This document shows positions 35,030-43,149 of a stretch of 64,000 nucleotides of DNA, piece after piece (the first letter of the stretch is position 1; the number at the start of each line of letters is the position of its first letter). The position numbers were made by a program, and so were the translations under genes. Below the pieces are notes generated by a model. The model ran no database searches. It saw only the letters and a program-made list of their open reading frames with translations, and had not been told where the DNA came from. This DNA is from an uncultured Nioella sp. (GTDB taxonomy: Bacteria; Pseudomonadota; Alphaproteobacteria; Rhodobacterales; Rhodobacteraceae), in assembly GCA_947498125.1 (NCBI GenBank), contig CANMJH010000001.1:62001-126000 (forward strand), written 5' to 3'.

Positions 35030-36553
35030 TTAGAATTCGAATTTGATGCCCTGCGCGAGCGGCAGCTCACGAGAATAATTTACCGTATTGGTTTGGCGGC
35101 GCATGTAGCCTTTCCATGCATCAGACCCGCTTTCGCGTCCGCCGCCGGTCTCTTTTTCGCCGCCGAAAGCGCCGCCGATTTCTGCGCCAGATGGGCCGAT
35201 ATTTACATTGGCGATGCCGCAATCTGACCCAGCTGCCGAAAGGAAATACTCGGTCTCTCGAACGTCTGTCGAGAAGATGCACGAGCTTAGCCCTTGCGGA
35301 ACGTCGTTCTGGATCTGAATGGCCTCATCAAGGTTTCGGTATTTCACGACGTAGAGGATCGGCGCGAAGGTTTCATGGTGCATGATCGCGGTCTGCTCTG
35401 GCATCTCAACGACGGCCGGGTGGACATAAGCCGCGTTAGGAAAGGCGTCTGCCAATGCACGCGCGCCGCCATGCACCGTTCCACCTTCTTCCTTGGCCTT
35501 TGCCAAGCTGTCTGTCATCGCATCAAGCGCACCATCGTCAATAAGCGGACCAACGAGTGTGCCATCAGCAAGAGGGTCACCAATCGGCAAGTTTTCGTAG
35601 GCTTTAACAAGCTTTGGAACCAGCACATCGTAGATGTCTTCATGCACGATCAGCCGGCGCAAGGACGTGCAGCGCTGACCGGCAGTGCCCACCGCGGAAA
35701 ACACAATTGCCCTTAACGCCATTTCCAGATCGGCAGATGGCGCAACGATCATGGCATTGTTGCCGCCCAGCTCAAGGATCGTGCGGCCTAACCGTTTCGA
35801 CATGCTTCCCGCAACGGCACGGCCCATCGGGACAGAGCCGGTCGCCGAGATAATTGCAACGTCTGGCGAGGCTGTCAGAGCTTCGCCCAAGTCACGCTGA
35901 CCAATCAGGGTTTGGATCAAGCCTTTCGGGGCATCGTCGCCAAAATTTTGCGTGACGCGATCACAGATTTCTTGAACCGCAAGCGCTGTTAACGGTGTCT
36001 TTTCAGACGGTTTCCAAATGACAGGGTCCCCGCAAACCAGCGCCAATGCGGCGTTCCAGCACCAAGGGGCTACAGGGAAGTTAAAGGCAGTGATGATCCC
36101 ACATGTCCCCATCGGGTGCCATGTTTCACGCATGGAATGGCCCGCACGTTCAGAGGCGATGGTAAGTCCATAAAGCTGGCGCGACAGACCGACGGCAAAG
36201 TCACAGATGTCGATCATTTCCTGAACTTCGCCCAAGCCCTCTTGCAGAATTTTACCGCATTCCAACGTCACCAGACGGCCAAGGTTTTCCTTTTCCCGGC
36301 GCAGCTCTTCTCCTAGCAGCCGGACCAATTCACCGCGGCGTGGCGCTGGCACCAAACGCCAGTCCGCAAAGGCATCCTTGGCTTGAGAAATCATTGTTTC
36401 TGTTTGTGAAATACTGTGCTCTTTCAACGTGGCAACAACGCTGCCGTCGATAGGGGTCGTGACCTTTAGGCCGCCAAGGTCATCCAAGATGTCTTGAATG
36501 TTGCAGGCCTCAATCAGGTCTATGAATGCATTGGTTTTTTGGTGTTCTGGCAA
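35030..36553 (-). CDS. amaB: Alpha-aminoadipate semialdehyde dehydrogenase (ALDH7/antiquitin family)
   Basis: 507-residue aldehyde dehydrogenase. Catalytic residues: Asn158 (TAFNFPVAPW), Lys181 (WKPSEKTP), Glu261 (LELGGNN) and Cys295 (AGQRCTSLRR). The C-terminal block SGAEIGGAFGGEKETGGG, then SDAWKGYMRRQTNT, is diagnostic of ALDH7/antiquitin. It oxidises 2-aminoadipate 6-semialdehyde to 2-aminoadipate in lysine degradation. The start is TTG at 36551-36553, supported by CCGGAG eight bases upstream. First gene of the minus-strand operon, facing a divergent Lrp-family gene across 131 bp. The symbol follows Pseudomonas usage. Confidence 0.9.
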   Translation of the reverse strand: MPEHQKTNAFIDLIEACNIQDILDDLGGLKVTTPIDGSVVATLKEHSISQTETMISQAKDAFADWRLVPAPRRGELVRLLGEELRREKENLGRLVTLECGKILQEGLGEVQEMIDICDFAVGLSRQLYGLTIASERAGHSMRETWHPMGTCGIITAFNFPVAPWCWNAALALVCGDPVIWKPSEKTPLTALAVQEICDRVTQNFGDDAPKGLIQTLIGQRDLGEALTASPDVAIISATGSVPMGRAVAGSMSKRLGRTILELGGNNAMIVAPSADLEMALRAIVFSAVGTAGQRCTSLRRLIVHEDIYDVLVPKLVKAYENLPIGDPLADGTLVGPLIDDGALDAMTDSLAKAKEEGGTVHGGARALADAFPNAAYVHPAVVEMPEQTAIMHHETFAPILYVVKYRNLDEAIQIQNDVPQGLSSCIFSTDVRETEYFLSAAGSDCGIANVNIGPSGAEIGGAFGGEKETGGGRESGSDAWKGYMRRQTNTVNYSRELPLAQGIKFEF

Positions 36554-36610
36554 TTTTCAACTCCGGGGAATACAGGTCGATTTCGCGTACTCTCGGCGAA
36601 AGAATTGTCA

Positions 36611-36652
36611 GACGAAATAGCAATTTTGCTGACGAATCGGCAAATTTTTGCC
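36611..36652. promoter_or_regulatory. Two phased palindromes, candidate Lrp-type operator array for the lysine operon
   Basis: AGCAA-TT-TTGCT at 36619-36630 and GGCAAA-TT-TTTGCC at 36639-36652 are perfect dyads with AT centres; their centres are 21 bp apart, two helical turns. Each is preceded by GACGAA (36611 and 36631), giving a 20/21-bp direct repeat. On the minus strand a TTGCCG-N17-CTATTT promoter-like pair overlaps them. Family knowledge: Lrp proteins bind phased short dyads as multimers. Binding by the adjacent Lrp-like protein is inference. Confidence 0.6.
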
Positions 36653-36684
36653 ATTACGTCAGGCATGAATAAGGGGACACTGAA

Positions 36685-37107
36685 ATGGATGATATCGACC
36701 ATCAATTGCTGCTGCTTTTGGCCAAAAATGCACGGGCATCCGCAGCTGAACTTGCGCGCGAAGTTTCGGTATCCCGCGGGACGGTTCAGAACCGGATCGA
36801 CAAATTGGTGCAGCAGGGTGTTATTGAAAGTTTCACGGTAGAACTTGGGTCGGGTGAAAAAGAGAGCCAGGTGCGAGCTTTCGCCCTAATTCATCTAAAA
36901 GCCGAGGACGAAGGCGTTGTACGAGCTTCCCTGAAACGGGTCAGGGAAATCACGCAGATTTCGACGCTAAGCGGCAGTTTCGATCTGGTGGTTGAAATAC
37001 GCTGTCCGTCGTTGGCACGTCTTGACCAAGTGCTTGATGCCGTGCGCAGATTGCCGGATGTCGCGGATACCCAAAGCCACATTCGACTACGAACTTGGAA
37101 GAATTAG
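36685..37107 (+). CDS. Lrp/AsnC-family transcriptional regulator
   Basis: 140-residue regulator. The helix-turn-helix is at the N-terminus (DDIDHQLLLLLAKNAR, then ELAREVSVSRGTVQNRI at residues 22-38), followed by a RAM effector domain with ISTLSGSFDLVVEIRC. ATG at 36685 follows AAGGGGA. It is divergent from the ALDH7 gene that opens the lysine operon and is the obvious candidate regulator, with lysine or a pathway intermediate as ligand (inference). It ends 21 bp from the convergent btuC gene. Confidence 0.9.
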   Translation: MDDIDHQLLLLLAKNARASAAELAREVSVSRGTVQNRIDKLVQQGVIESFTVELGSGEKESQVRAFALIHLKAEDEGVVRASLKRVREITQISTLSGSFDLVVEIRCPSLARLDQVLDAVRRLPDVADTQSHIRLRTWKN

Positions 37108-37127
37108 AAAGCCGCTCCGCTTTGACG

Positions 37128-38174
37128 TTACAGTTGGCGGCGCAGAAGGAATACGAAGAACACACCGCCGATCAAACCGGTGACAATGCCAATTGGCATG
37201 TCCTCAGGGGCCATTACGGTGCGCGCCGCAATATCGGCCCAAAGCAAAAAGATGGCTCCGGCGATGGCCGAACAGGGAATGACGCGGGCGTAGTCGCCTC
37301 CGACAAATGTACGGACGATATGAGGGATCATAAGGCCGACAAATCCAATCATCCCAGAAAATGCAACCATGACCCCGGTAATCAGCGCCCCGACGACGAA
37401 AACGCTGCGCCTGAAGCGCTCGACCGGGATGCCAAGGGATGTGGCCGTTTCATCTCCAATAGTCATCGCATTCAAATCACCTGCTTTGAACCAAAGCCAC
37501 AATGCGCAAGGCAAAAGAACTGCCAAGGGATAGATCAAATGGCCCCATTGCGCCAACCCAAGCCCGCCAAGCATCCAGAACACAACCGTATGGGCCGCGC
37601 GTGGGTCTCCTAAAAATATCAATAGGTTGGCTGCCGACATTATCACGAAAGATACCGCCACACCGGTCAAAACCAGTCGGTCTGCGCTGGCGGCACCTGC
37701 AAATCGTGCGACGGCCAAGACGGCGCCTGTGGCGGCAAGTGCTCCAAGAAACGCCATGACCGGAACCGTCAGAAGCCCAAGGAAAAGACCGGTATGCATC
37801 AGGGCCATAATCGCCCCAAATGCGCCGCCAGAGGAAATGCCCAGCAAATGCGGATCAGAAAGCGGGTTGCGTGTGACCGCCTGCAGGCTGGCGCCAACGA
37901 TGGCAAGGCCAGCCCCAACAATCGAAGCCAAAATGGCACGGGGAAATCGGATCTCCCAAACCACAGCGGCGCGGCCTTGGGACCAGTCCGGGGTGATCAA
38001 GCCAAGGCCCAGCTCATCCGACAATACACCCCAAACCGTGCGGAGCGGCACGGATACTGCACCGACCGAAATGGCAACGCTGATCGATAGGATTAATATT
38101 CCCGTCCCGACCAGCATCAAAAGCGGCAGGCCGAATTTGGTCACGCGCAAATAGCCGGGACGGGACATGATCAT
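37128..38174 (-). CDS. btuC: Cobalamin ABC transporter permease (FecCD/BtuC family)
   Basis: 348-residue inner-membrane permease with about ten hydrophobic helices. Family blocks: EIRFPRAILASIVGAGLAIVG near 75, NPLSDPHLLGISSGGAFGA near 105 and FVGLMIPHIVRTFVG near 280. FecCD permeases import siderophores, heme or B12; the B12 riboswitch upstream of this four-gene operon decides in favour of cobalamin. The ATG overlaps the binding-protein stop (ATGA). It is the last gene of the operon. Confidence 0.88.
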   Translation of the reverse strand: MIMSRPGYLRVTKFGLPLLMLVGTGILILSISVAISVGAVSVPLRTVWGVLSDELGLGLITPDWSQGRAAVVWEIRFPRAILASIVGAGLAIVGASLQAVTRNPLSDPHLLGISSGGAFGAIMALMHTGLFLGLLTVPVMAFLGALAATGAVLAVARFAGAASADRLVLTGVAVSFVIMSAANLLIFLGDPRAAHTVVFWMLGGLGLAQWGHLIYPLAVLLPCALWLWFKAGDLNAMTIGDETATSLGIPVERFRRSVFVVGALITGVMVAFSGMIGFVGLMIPHIVRTFVGGDYARVIPCSAIAGAIFLLWADIAARTVMAPEDMPIGIVTGLIGGVFFVFLLRRQL

Positions 38175-39106
38175 TCGCCCCAGAAGGCGTCGGCCAGACG
38201 AGCAACCGCCGCAATATTGCGAGGGCCCGGGGTGGCTTCAACATATTCTAGCACAACAAACCTGTCATTTTGCACGGCGCTGATGCCAGCCAATGCTGGG
38301 CTGTTCCGCATGAAGTCCATTTTCTGATCCGCAGTGACCTCGCCGTAATTGATGATGATCACGACCTCTGGGTCACGTTCTACAACGGCCTCCCAGCTGA
38401 CAGTGCCCCAGCTTTCGCGGAAATCATCCATGATATTCACGCCGCCAGCGGCTTCAATCAAAGCCGTTGGAATTGCAAAGTGACCGGCGGTGAATGGCGT
38501 ATCCTCGCCGCTATCATAGATAAAGACACGCGGAGCGGGGCCATCGGTATTCAAACCGGCGATGATTGCCGCAAGCTCTGCCTGATAGGCGGCGATCAAC
38601 TCTTCGGCCCGTGGCTCCACATCAAAGATCCGCCCCAAGTTGCGCAGATCATTATACATCAGTTCCAGCGTTACCTCTTGTGCCACGCCGAGATGGATAC
38701 AGCTTTCGGACAGCTCATAAACGTCGATGCCAAAGCGGGCTAAGCTTTCGGGCGTGACTTCACCGCCAACCCGCATGCCGTAATTCCAACCGGCAAAGAA
38801 GAAATCGGCGTCGGCGCCAGCCAGAACTTCAAGCGTCGGATAGCGTTCCGACAGTTCCGGCAACGAAGCGACACCATCGCGGATTTCGGGGTCCAGACGG
38901 TTCCAGCCGGAAATGCCGGTATAACCAACCATGTGGTCGGTCAAACCCAAAACCAGCATCATTTCGGTAAGGTTCACATCATGCGAGATCGCGGCCTGAG
39001 GCACGGCATCAAATGTGACCTCGCGGTCGCAGCTTTGCACGGTCGTCTGTGCGAGCGCGGCCGAGCCTAAAGAAGCCAGCCCAAGAGCCAAAGAGAGCGA
39101 TTTCAT
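38171..39106 (-). CDS. btuF: Cobalamin ABC transporter substrate-binding protein (BtuF-like)
   Basis: 311-residue periplasmic binding protein of the TroA-like/BtuF fold. The signal peptide is KSLSLALGLASLGSAALAQ. Mature blocks: VTFDAVPQAAISHDVNLTEMM and YSGISG-like MVGYTGISGWNRLDP, and a C-terminal lobe with VVIINYGEVTADQK. The ATG at 39104-39106 is chosen because AAGGAGT lies just upstream and the signal peptide begins there; 22 additional in-frame codons upstream lie within the ATPase gene. Start and stop overlap both neighbours by four bases. Confidence 0.86.
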   Translation of the reverse strand: MKSLSLALGLASLGSAALAQTTVQSCDREVTFDAVPQAAISHDVNLTEMMLVLGLTDHMVGYTGISGWNRLDPEIRDGVASLPELSERYPTLEVLAGADADFFFAGWNYGMRVGGEVTPESLARFGIDVYELSESCIHLGVAQEVTLELMYNDLRNLGRIFDVEPRAEELIAAYQAELAAIIAGLNTDGPAPRVFIYDSGEDTPFTAGHFAIPTALIEAAGGVNIMDDFRESWGTVSWEAVVERDPEVVIIINYGEVTADQKMDFMRNSPALAGISAVQNDRFVVLEYVEATPGPRNIAAVARLADAFWGE

Positions 39107-39903
39107 TGCAAAGGAGTCCTTTCGTTTTGCAAATGGAATGTAAAGTGACGAGTTGAGGATCGGTTCAGCCAATCCTCCCGCGCCTGAACATGGAACGCAT
39201 TAGTAACCAGCCGTTCGGTCAGCACCTCATTTGGGGGCCCAAATGCCAGCGTTTGGCCTTTGTTCAAAATCAGAACGTCGTCGCAAATGCTGGCGGCCAA
39301 ATTGAGATCATGAAGGCTGGTTACGACGGTGACATCCAAGTCGCGGATCAAATCCAACACTTCAAGCTGATTCCGGATGTCGAGATGATTGGTAGGTTCG
39401 TCCAGGATTAACAATTGTGGCTGTTGAGCAAAGGCGCGGGCGACCATAACGCGTTGACGCTCGCCGCCCGAAAGCGTGCCGAGCAGCCGATCCGCAAGTG
39501 GTAACAAATCCAACTGATCCAAAGCGCCAGCAACGATGTCGGCCTCGTGCAGGCCGGGGGTGTTAAAGCCTAACCTATAGGGCACACGTCCAAGTGACAC
39601 GATTTCACGGGTCGTCAAAGAGAAATCCGTTGGCTGCTCTTGCAAAACAGCGGCGACTTTGCGGGCGGCAGCGCGCGGTGGCAGCGACCAGATATCGTCC
39701 CCATCGACCAAAATCCGGCCAGTAAGGGGGGTGTTGTAACGATAGAGCATTCGAAGAAGCGTCGATTTCCCCGCCCCATTGGGCCCAACAATGCCCATGA
39801 CCCGCCGGGCCGAGACGTGAAAACTTGTTGGAAACAAAATGGGTGCTTCATTGCGGCGAGGCGCCCACGAGATGTCCTCGACCGTTAATTCTGCGGCGTT
39901 CAT
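39103..39903 (-). CDS. btuD: Cobalamin ABC transporter ATP-binding protein (BtuD/FecE family)
   Basis: 266-residue ATPase. Walker A GPNGAGKSTLLR, Q-loop VAAVLQEQPTDFSL, signature LSGGERQRVMVARAF, Walker B LLILDEPTNHLD and the switch His in VTSLHDLN are all present. It follows the DUF1636 gene with a four-base overlap and precedes btuF with a four-base overlap, so the whole importer is tightly coupled. Siderophore ATPases look alike; the riboswitch supports B12. Confidence 0.9.
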   Translation of the reverse strand: MNAAELTVEDISWAPRRNEAPILFPTSFHVSARRVMGIVGPNGAGKSTLLRMLYRYNTPLTGRILVDGDDIWSLPPRAAARKVAAVLQEQPTDFSLTTREIVSLGRVPYRLGFNTPGLHEADIVAGALDQLDLLPLADRLLGTLSGGERQRVMVARAFAQQPQLLILDEPTNHLDIRNQLEVLDLIRDLDVTVVTSLHDLNLAASICDDVLILNKGQTLAFGPPNEVLTERLVTNAFHVQAREDWLNRSSTRHFTFHLQNERTPLQ

Positions 39904-40307
39904 TGCACCATCTCTTCGCTTGCTTCCAGAACGGTAATAGCGGCGGGAATACGGGCCAATGTCGTCTTGCGTAATTTGCCGGGTCTATCAACGGATGCGC
40001 ACCACCCATCGTGCAATACTGCGTATTGGCGGGCAAATTGAACAAGATCATTGATATCGTCTTCGGCGCAGATGTCGCCAAAGAGATAGGTTGCCTTTCG
40101 CGTGCCGTGATAAGCAACCGTACAGGGGCGATCACAGCCAGCCATACAAGCCACGCCCGAGATTTCGAAATCCTCGGTAATCGCATCTCCGGCTGCGGAA
40201 ATGGCCTGACGTAGCTTATTTATCAGATCATATCCCGGCTGGCAGCTTCGGCCCTTGTGTTTGCAGGATGTGCATATTGTGATGCGGTGTGTTGGTGTTC
40301 GGTTCAT
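39900..40307 (-). CDS. DUF1636 family putative metal-binding protein
   Basis: 135 residues. Cysteine pattern CTSCKHKGRSCQPG near residues 10-23 and CMAGCDRPC near 58-66 suggests a thioredoxin-like or ferredoxin-like [2Fe-2S]/metal-binding protein, as proposed for DUF1636. These proteins recur next to cobalamin uptake and synthesis genes. It is the first gene after the B12 riboswitch and overlaps btuD by four bases, so it is under B12 control. The role is unknown; cobalt or cobalamin handling is inference. ATG at 40305-40307 is chosen over an in-frame start 18 codons upstream that would lie outside the conserved region. Confidence 0.8.
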   Translation of the reverse strand: MNRTPTHRITICTSCKHKGRSCQPGYDLINKLRQAISAAGDAITEDFEISGVACMAGCDRPCTVAYHGTRKATYLFGDICAEDDINDLVQFARQYAVLHDGWCASVDRPGKLRKTTLARIPAAITVLEASEEMVQ

Positions 40308-40424
40308 GTCGCCCTCCGCGCATGTGCGGGGGCTTTGGGGAACCAGATATGTCAACGGCACAGGCCGGATGTTGCATTGCTAGTCTCCTCGTCCTGGGCA
40401 CCCCGCCCGGGTTTCGGTCAAGTC

Positions 40425-40620
40425 AAAGCAATGGCAGGTCTCCTGACTTCGCGGGTCGACGCACCTACGGCCTTCCCGGGCAATTGGCCCAGTGGCATTT
40501 CGCAGACAGCTCGCCGCTTACAGTTGCGGGGGCAGTCACGGATTAGGCGCCTGATGGCTACACCTCACCGTGTTCCCTTTTCATCCCATAGGCCTTAGGC
40601 CCATCGGGAACCATTACAAG
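40425..40620 (-). ncRNA. Adenosylcobalamin riboswitch upstream of DUF1636-btuDFC
   Basis: On the minus strand the canonical conserved elements occur in order: AAAAGGGAACACGGTGA, then CTGCCCCCGCAACTGTAAGC, then GCCACTG, then GGGAAGG, and the B12 box AGTCAGGAGACCTGCC (40448-40433). Spacing fits the cobalamin riboswitch core. The downstream GC-rich stem around 40390-40415 may be the expression platform. High confidence for class; exact ends are approximate. Confidence 0.95.
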
Positions 40621-40740
40621 TCCTACGCCTATGGTGATTCCGATACGCAGGCAAGACAAATGCGAGGGCAACTGGTTTGCCCGTGACCCGGTATTTAGCC
40701 AGAGGCGCGAGGCAGCGGCGGGTATCCAAAGGCTGGCCAA

Positions 40741-40776
40741 CAAAATATCGCGATCTGGCAAGGCAAATCGCGATAT
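40741..40776 (-). terminator. Intrinsic terminator downstream of the Gfo/Idh/MocA gene
   Basis: On the minus strand a perfect 10-bp stem ATATCGCGAT (40776-40767) with ATCGCGATAT (40754-40745), 12-base loop, followed by TTTTG. It lies 71 bp after the oxidoreductase stop and upstream of the B12 riboswitch, separating the two operons. Confidence 0.85.
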
Positions 40777-40846
40777 AGGAGTTAGCGGTCATCATTTTGG
40801 CCTGCTACGGCGCATTTTGGTGATGCCAATTAAGGCGCGGCGCAGA

Positions 40847-41974
40847 TCAGTCTAAATCCGTGACATTCGTCCAATTTCCGTTTTTCCGGATAATGTCGAT
40901 GATTTGCTGGTATTGGCTTCCTTCCTCGAATGTGGGGTAGGGAGGAACCGACACGCCTTTGATGTCATTCACAAATTCGCGGACCAAATAATGCCAGCAT
41001 TGTTCCGTTTCGCCCGAAACATCAGGATTGGCGTCAACAATCTTTTGCGGAAGGGGCAGGGCGTCCCAGCTTTTGCTGTCGCCATAATAGTAAAGCTGCC
41101 CACTGCCATAATGGCCTTTGATATAGATCGCGCCTTTGGTGCCGTAAAAGACGATGTGATCCTCATGAAACCTTGGAACCAGCCCGCCATGTTTGAACAG
41201 GACAGACACGGGTTGATGCGCCATGCCGCTCTTGAGTTCCGCCATCACGGTATAAGACCATTCCACATCGCTTTCGCCCCATTCAAGCGACGGGTCATTG
41301 ATATCGTCGGGAATGAAATTGCGGCGCGTGGCAAAGTTGTGGACCCCGTCAATAATCGGCGCGCGGCCAAGGTCATCGCGGGTTTCGCCAGCGATTTTCT
41401 CGATCGACGCCCCCAAGACTGATGTCACGATCGAAAGCGTATGGGTGAAGTTGTTGTTGAGCCGCCCGCCGCCAGCAGATTTTTGATGAGACCAGCCAAA
41501 CGGGATGTTCCGTTCTAGGTTGAAATGCGAGATGCATTCGACCTCGGTCGGCTCTCCTATTGCGCCCGCGGCGATCAGGTCTTTGGCGTGCAACACGCTT
41601 GGGGCGTAGCGAAAACTGGCGGCATAGGCCGTTTTAACACCTTTGGCGCGGGCCAGATCCCGTAGTTCAACCGCTGTCTCGCCGCTATGGGTCATCGGTT
41701 TGTCGACAAAAACATGCGCGCCAGCTGCAATGGCTTGTTTGATCGGCTCGTAATGCGCCCCGCCCGGCGTCGCAATCGAGACGATATCCGGTTTGCAGAT
41801 CTCAAGCGCCTCTTGCCAATCCGTGCCCGCAAAAGCGATGCCCTTTTTTGCCGCTACATCTTTGACCACATGGGGCGTACGCCCCACGATGCCCACCACG
41901 TCGCATCCTGCCGCGCGAAACGCATCGGTGTGGCCTTCCCCGGCAAATCCGGTACCTGCAATGAGGGTTTTCAT
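40847..41974 (-). CDS. Gfo/Idh/MocA family NAD(P)-dependent oxidoreductase
   Basis: 375-residue sugar or cyclitol dehydrogenase. The N-terminal Rossmann fold begins KTLIAGTGFAGEGHTDAF, and the family EKP-type motif is VFVDKPMTHSG near 90-100 (Asp-Lys-Pro with the catalytic Lys). The C-terminal domain contains GGGRLNNNFTHTLSIV, carrying the usual His. Last gene of the minus-strand half of the LacI regulon, followed by a strong terminator. Substrate is unknown; a hexuronate or sugar-acid derivative fits the neighbours. Confidence 0.87.
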   Translation of the reverse strand: MKTLIAGTGFAGEGHTDAFRAAGCDVVGIVGRTPHVVKDVAAKKGIAFAGTDWQEALEICKPDIVSIATPGGAHYEPIKQAIAAGAHVFVDKPMTHSGETAVELRDLARAKGVKTAYAASFRYAPSVLHAKDLIAAGAIGEPTEVECISHFNLERNIPFGWSHQKSAGGGRLNNNFTHTLSIVTSVLGASIEKIAGETRDDLGRAPIIDGVHNFATRRNFIPDDINDPSLEWGESDVEWSYTVMAELKSGMAHQPVSVLFKHGGLVPRFHEDHIVFYGTKGAIYIKGHYGSGQLYYYGDSKSWDALPLPQKIVDANPDVSGETEQCWHYLVREFVNDIKGVSVPPYPTFEEGSQYQQIIDIIRKNGNWTNVTDLD

Positions 41975-42021
41975 TCGAGTCTCTTTCCGTTTGGCAACGT
42001 TTTGGGTGTCTTAGATTGAAT

Positions 42022-43092
42022 TTAGATCCGCATGCCGGTGCCTTTGTCAAAGACATGTATTTTCTCAGGATCAATCGAGACTGAAATCGGATCGCCCATA
42101 GCAATCGAAACGCCGCCTTCTAAGACAGCCATGGCTGAAATGCCGCCGGTGTCAAAGGTCAGGTGGGTTTGCGCGCCGGTGGGTTCGACCAAGCTTGTCG
42201 TTCCAGACAAGGTTGCGCCGTCGCTTCCGGTGTGGAAATGCTCGGGCCGCATGCCGATGACAACCTTGCGATGCTCATCAAGGCCGGGGCGGTCCGTAAG
42301 GGCCACGGTTTGACCTGACGCCAGATGCGCCGCAACGCCAAGGTCGGTCTTCACAATGGTCGCGTCGATCAGGTTCATCGAAGGCGTTCCGATAAATCCA
42401 GCGACAAAAAGGTTATCTGGCCGTTCATATAGCTCAATCGGGCTACCAACCTGCTCGATATTCCCGCCGCTTAGGATAACCACCCGGTCGGCCAGCGTCA
42501 TCGCCTCGATCTGATCATGCGTGACGTAGATAGACGTGGTTTTAACCCGCTGGTGCAGGGTCTTAATCTCTGACCTCATCTGAACGCGCAGCTTGGCATC
42601 AAGGTTCGACAGGGGTTCGTCGAAAAGGAAGGCCGCAGGATCACGCACAATCGCGCGGCCCATTGCAACACGCTGGCGTTGACCACCTGAGAGCTGACCC
42701 GGCTTGCGGTCAAGCAGCGCATCAAGCTCCAAAAGCTTGGCGACTTCAGACACTTTCTTGTCGATCTCTGGGCGTTTTAGTCCCGAAAGCTTGAGGTTGA
42801 ACCCCATGTTCTGAGCGACCGACATATGCGGATAAAGCGCGTAATTCTGGAACACCATCGCGATATTGCGTTCGCGCGGGTTCAAATGGTTGACGACTTC
42901 GCCATCAATTACAATCTCGCCCGCACTGGCCGGCTCAAGCCCTGAGATGATGCGCAGCAAGGTGGATTTCCCACAGCCCGACGGGCCAACCAGCGCAACA
43001 AACTCTCCATCTTGGATTTGCAGATCGACCCCATGAATGACGTCGACGGCGCCGAAGGCTTTTTTCAGCCCTGAAATTTCTACAGATGCCAT
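42022..43092 (-). CDS. Sugar ABC transporter ATP-binding protein (UgpC/MalK family)
   Basis: 356-residue ATPase. Walker [14 protein letters not shown]-loop [11 protein letters not shown], signature [14 protein letters not shown], Walker [16 protein letters not shown] and switch YVTHDQIEA are all present, followed by MalK-type OB/TOBE repeats (about 240-356, with [11 protein letters not shown]). The matching binding protein and permeases lie on the other strand at 46463-49673, which lack their own ATPase gene, so this is almost certainly their energy subunit (inference from co-localisation). Confidence 0.92.
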   Translation of the reverse strand: MASVEISGLKKAFGAVDVIHGVDLQIQDGEFVALVGPSGCGKSTLLRIISGLEPASAGEIVIDGEVVNHLNPRERNIAMVFQNYALYPHMSVAQNMGFNLKLSGLKRPEIDKKVSEVAKLLELDALLDRKPGQLSGGQRQRVAMGRAIVRDPAAFLFDEPLSNLDAKLRVQMRSEIKTLHQRVKTTSIYVTHDQIEAMTLADRVVILSGGNIEQVGSPIELYERPDNLFVAGFIGTPSMNLIDATIVKTDLGVAAHLASGQTVALTDRPGLDEHRKVVIGMRPEHFHTGSDGATLSGTTSLVEPTGAQTHLTFDTGGISAMAVLEGGVSIAMGDPISVSIDPEKIHVFDKGTGMRI

Positions 43093-43149
43093 TGAATATT
43101 CCTTTCCCTTTTATGCACGTGGTGCATGCGTTCCTCCAAAATCCGCGGG

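Noticed and set aside
37128-39903. Siderophore or heme importer
   Set aside because: Subunit sequences alone allow it, but the B12 riboswitch directly upstream of the operon favours cobalamin.
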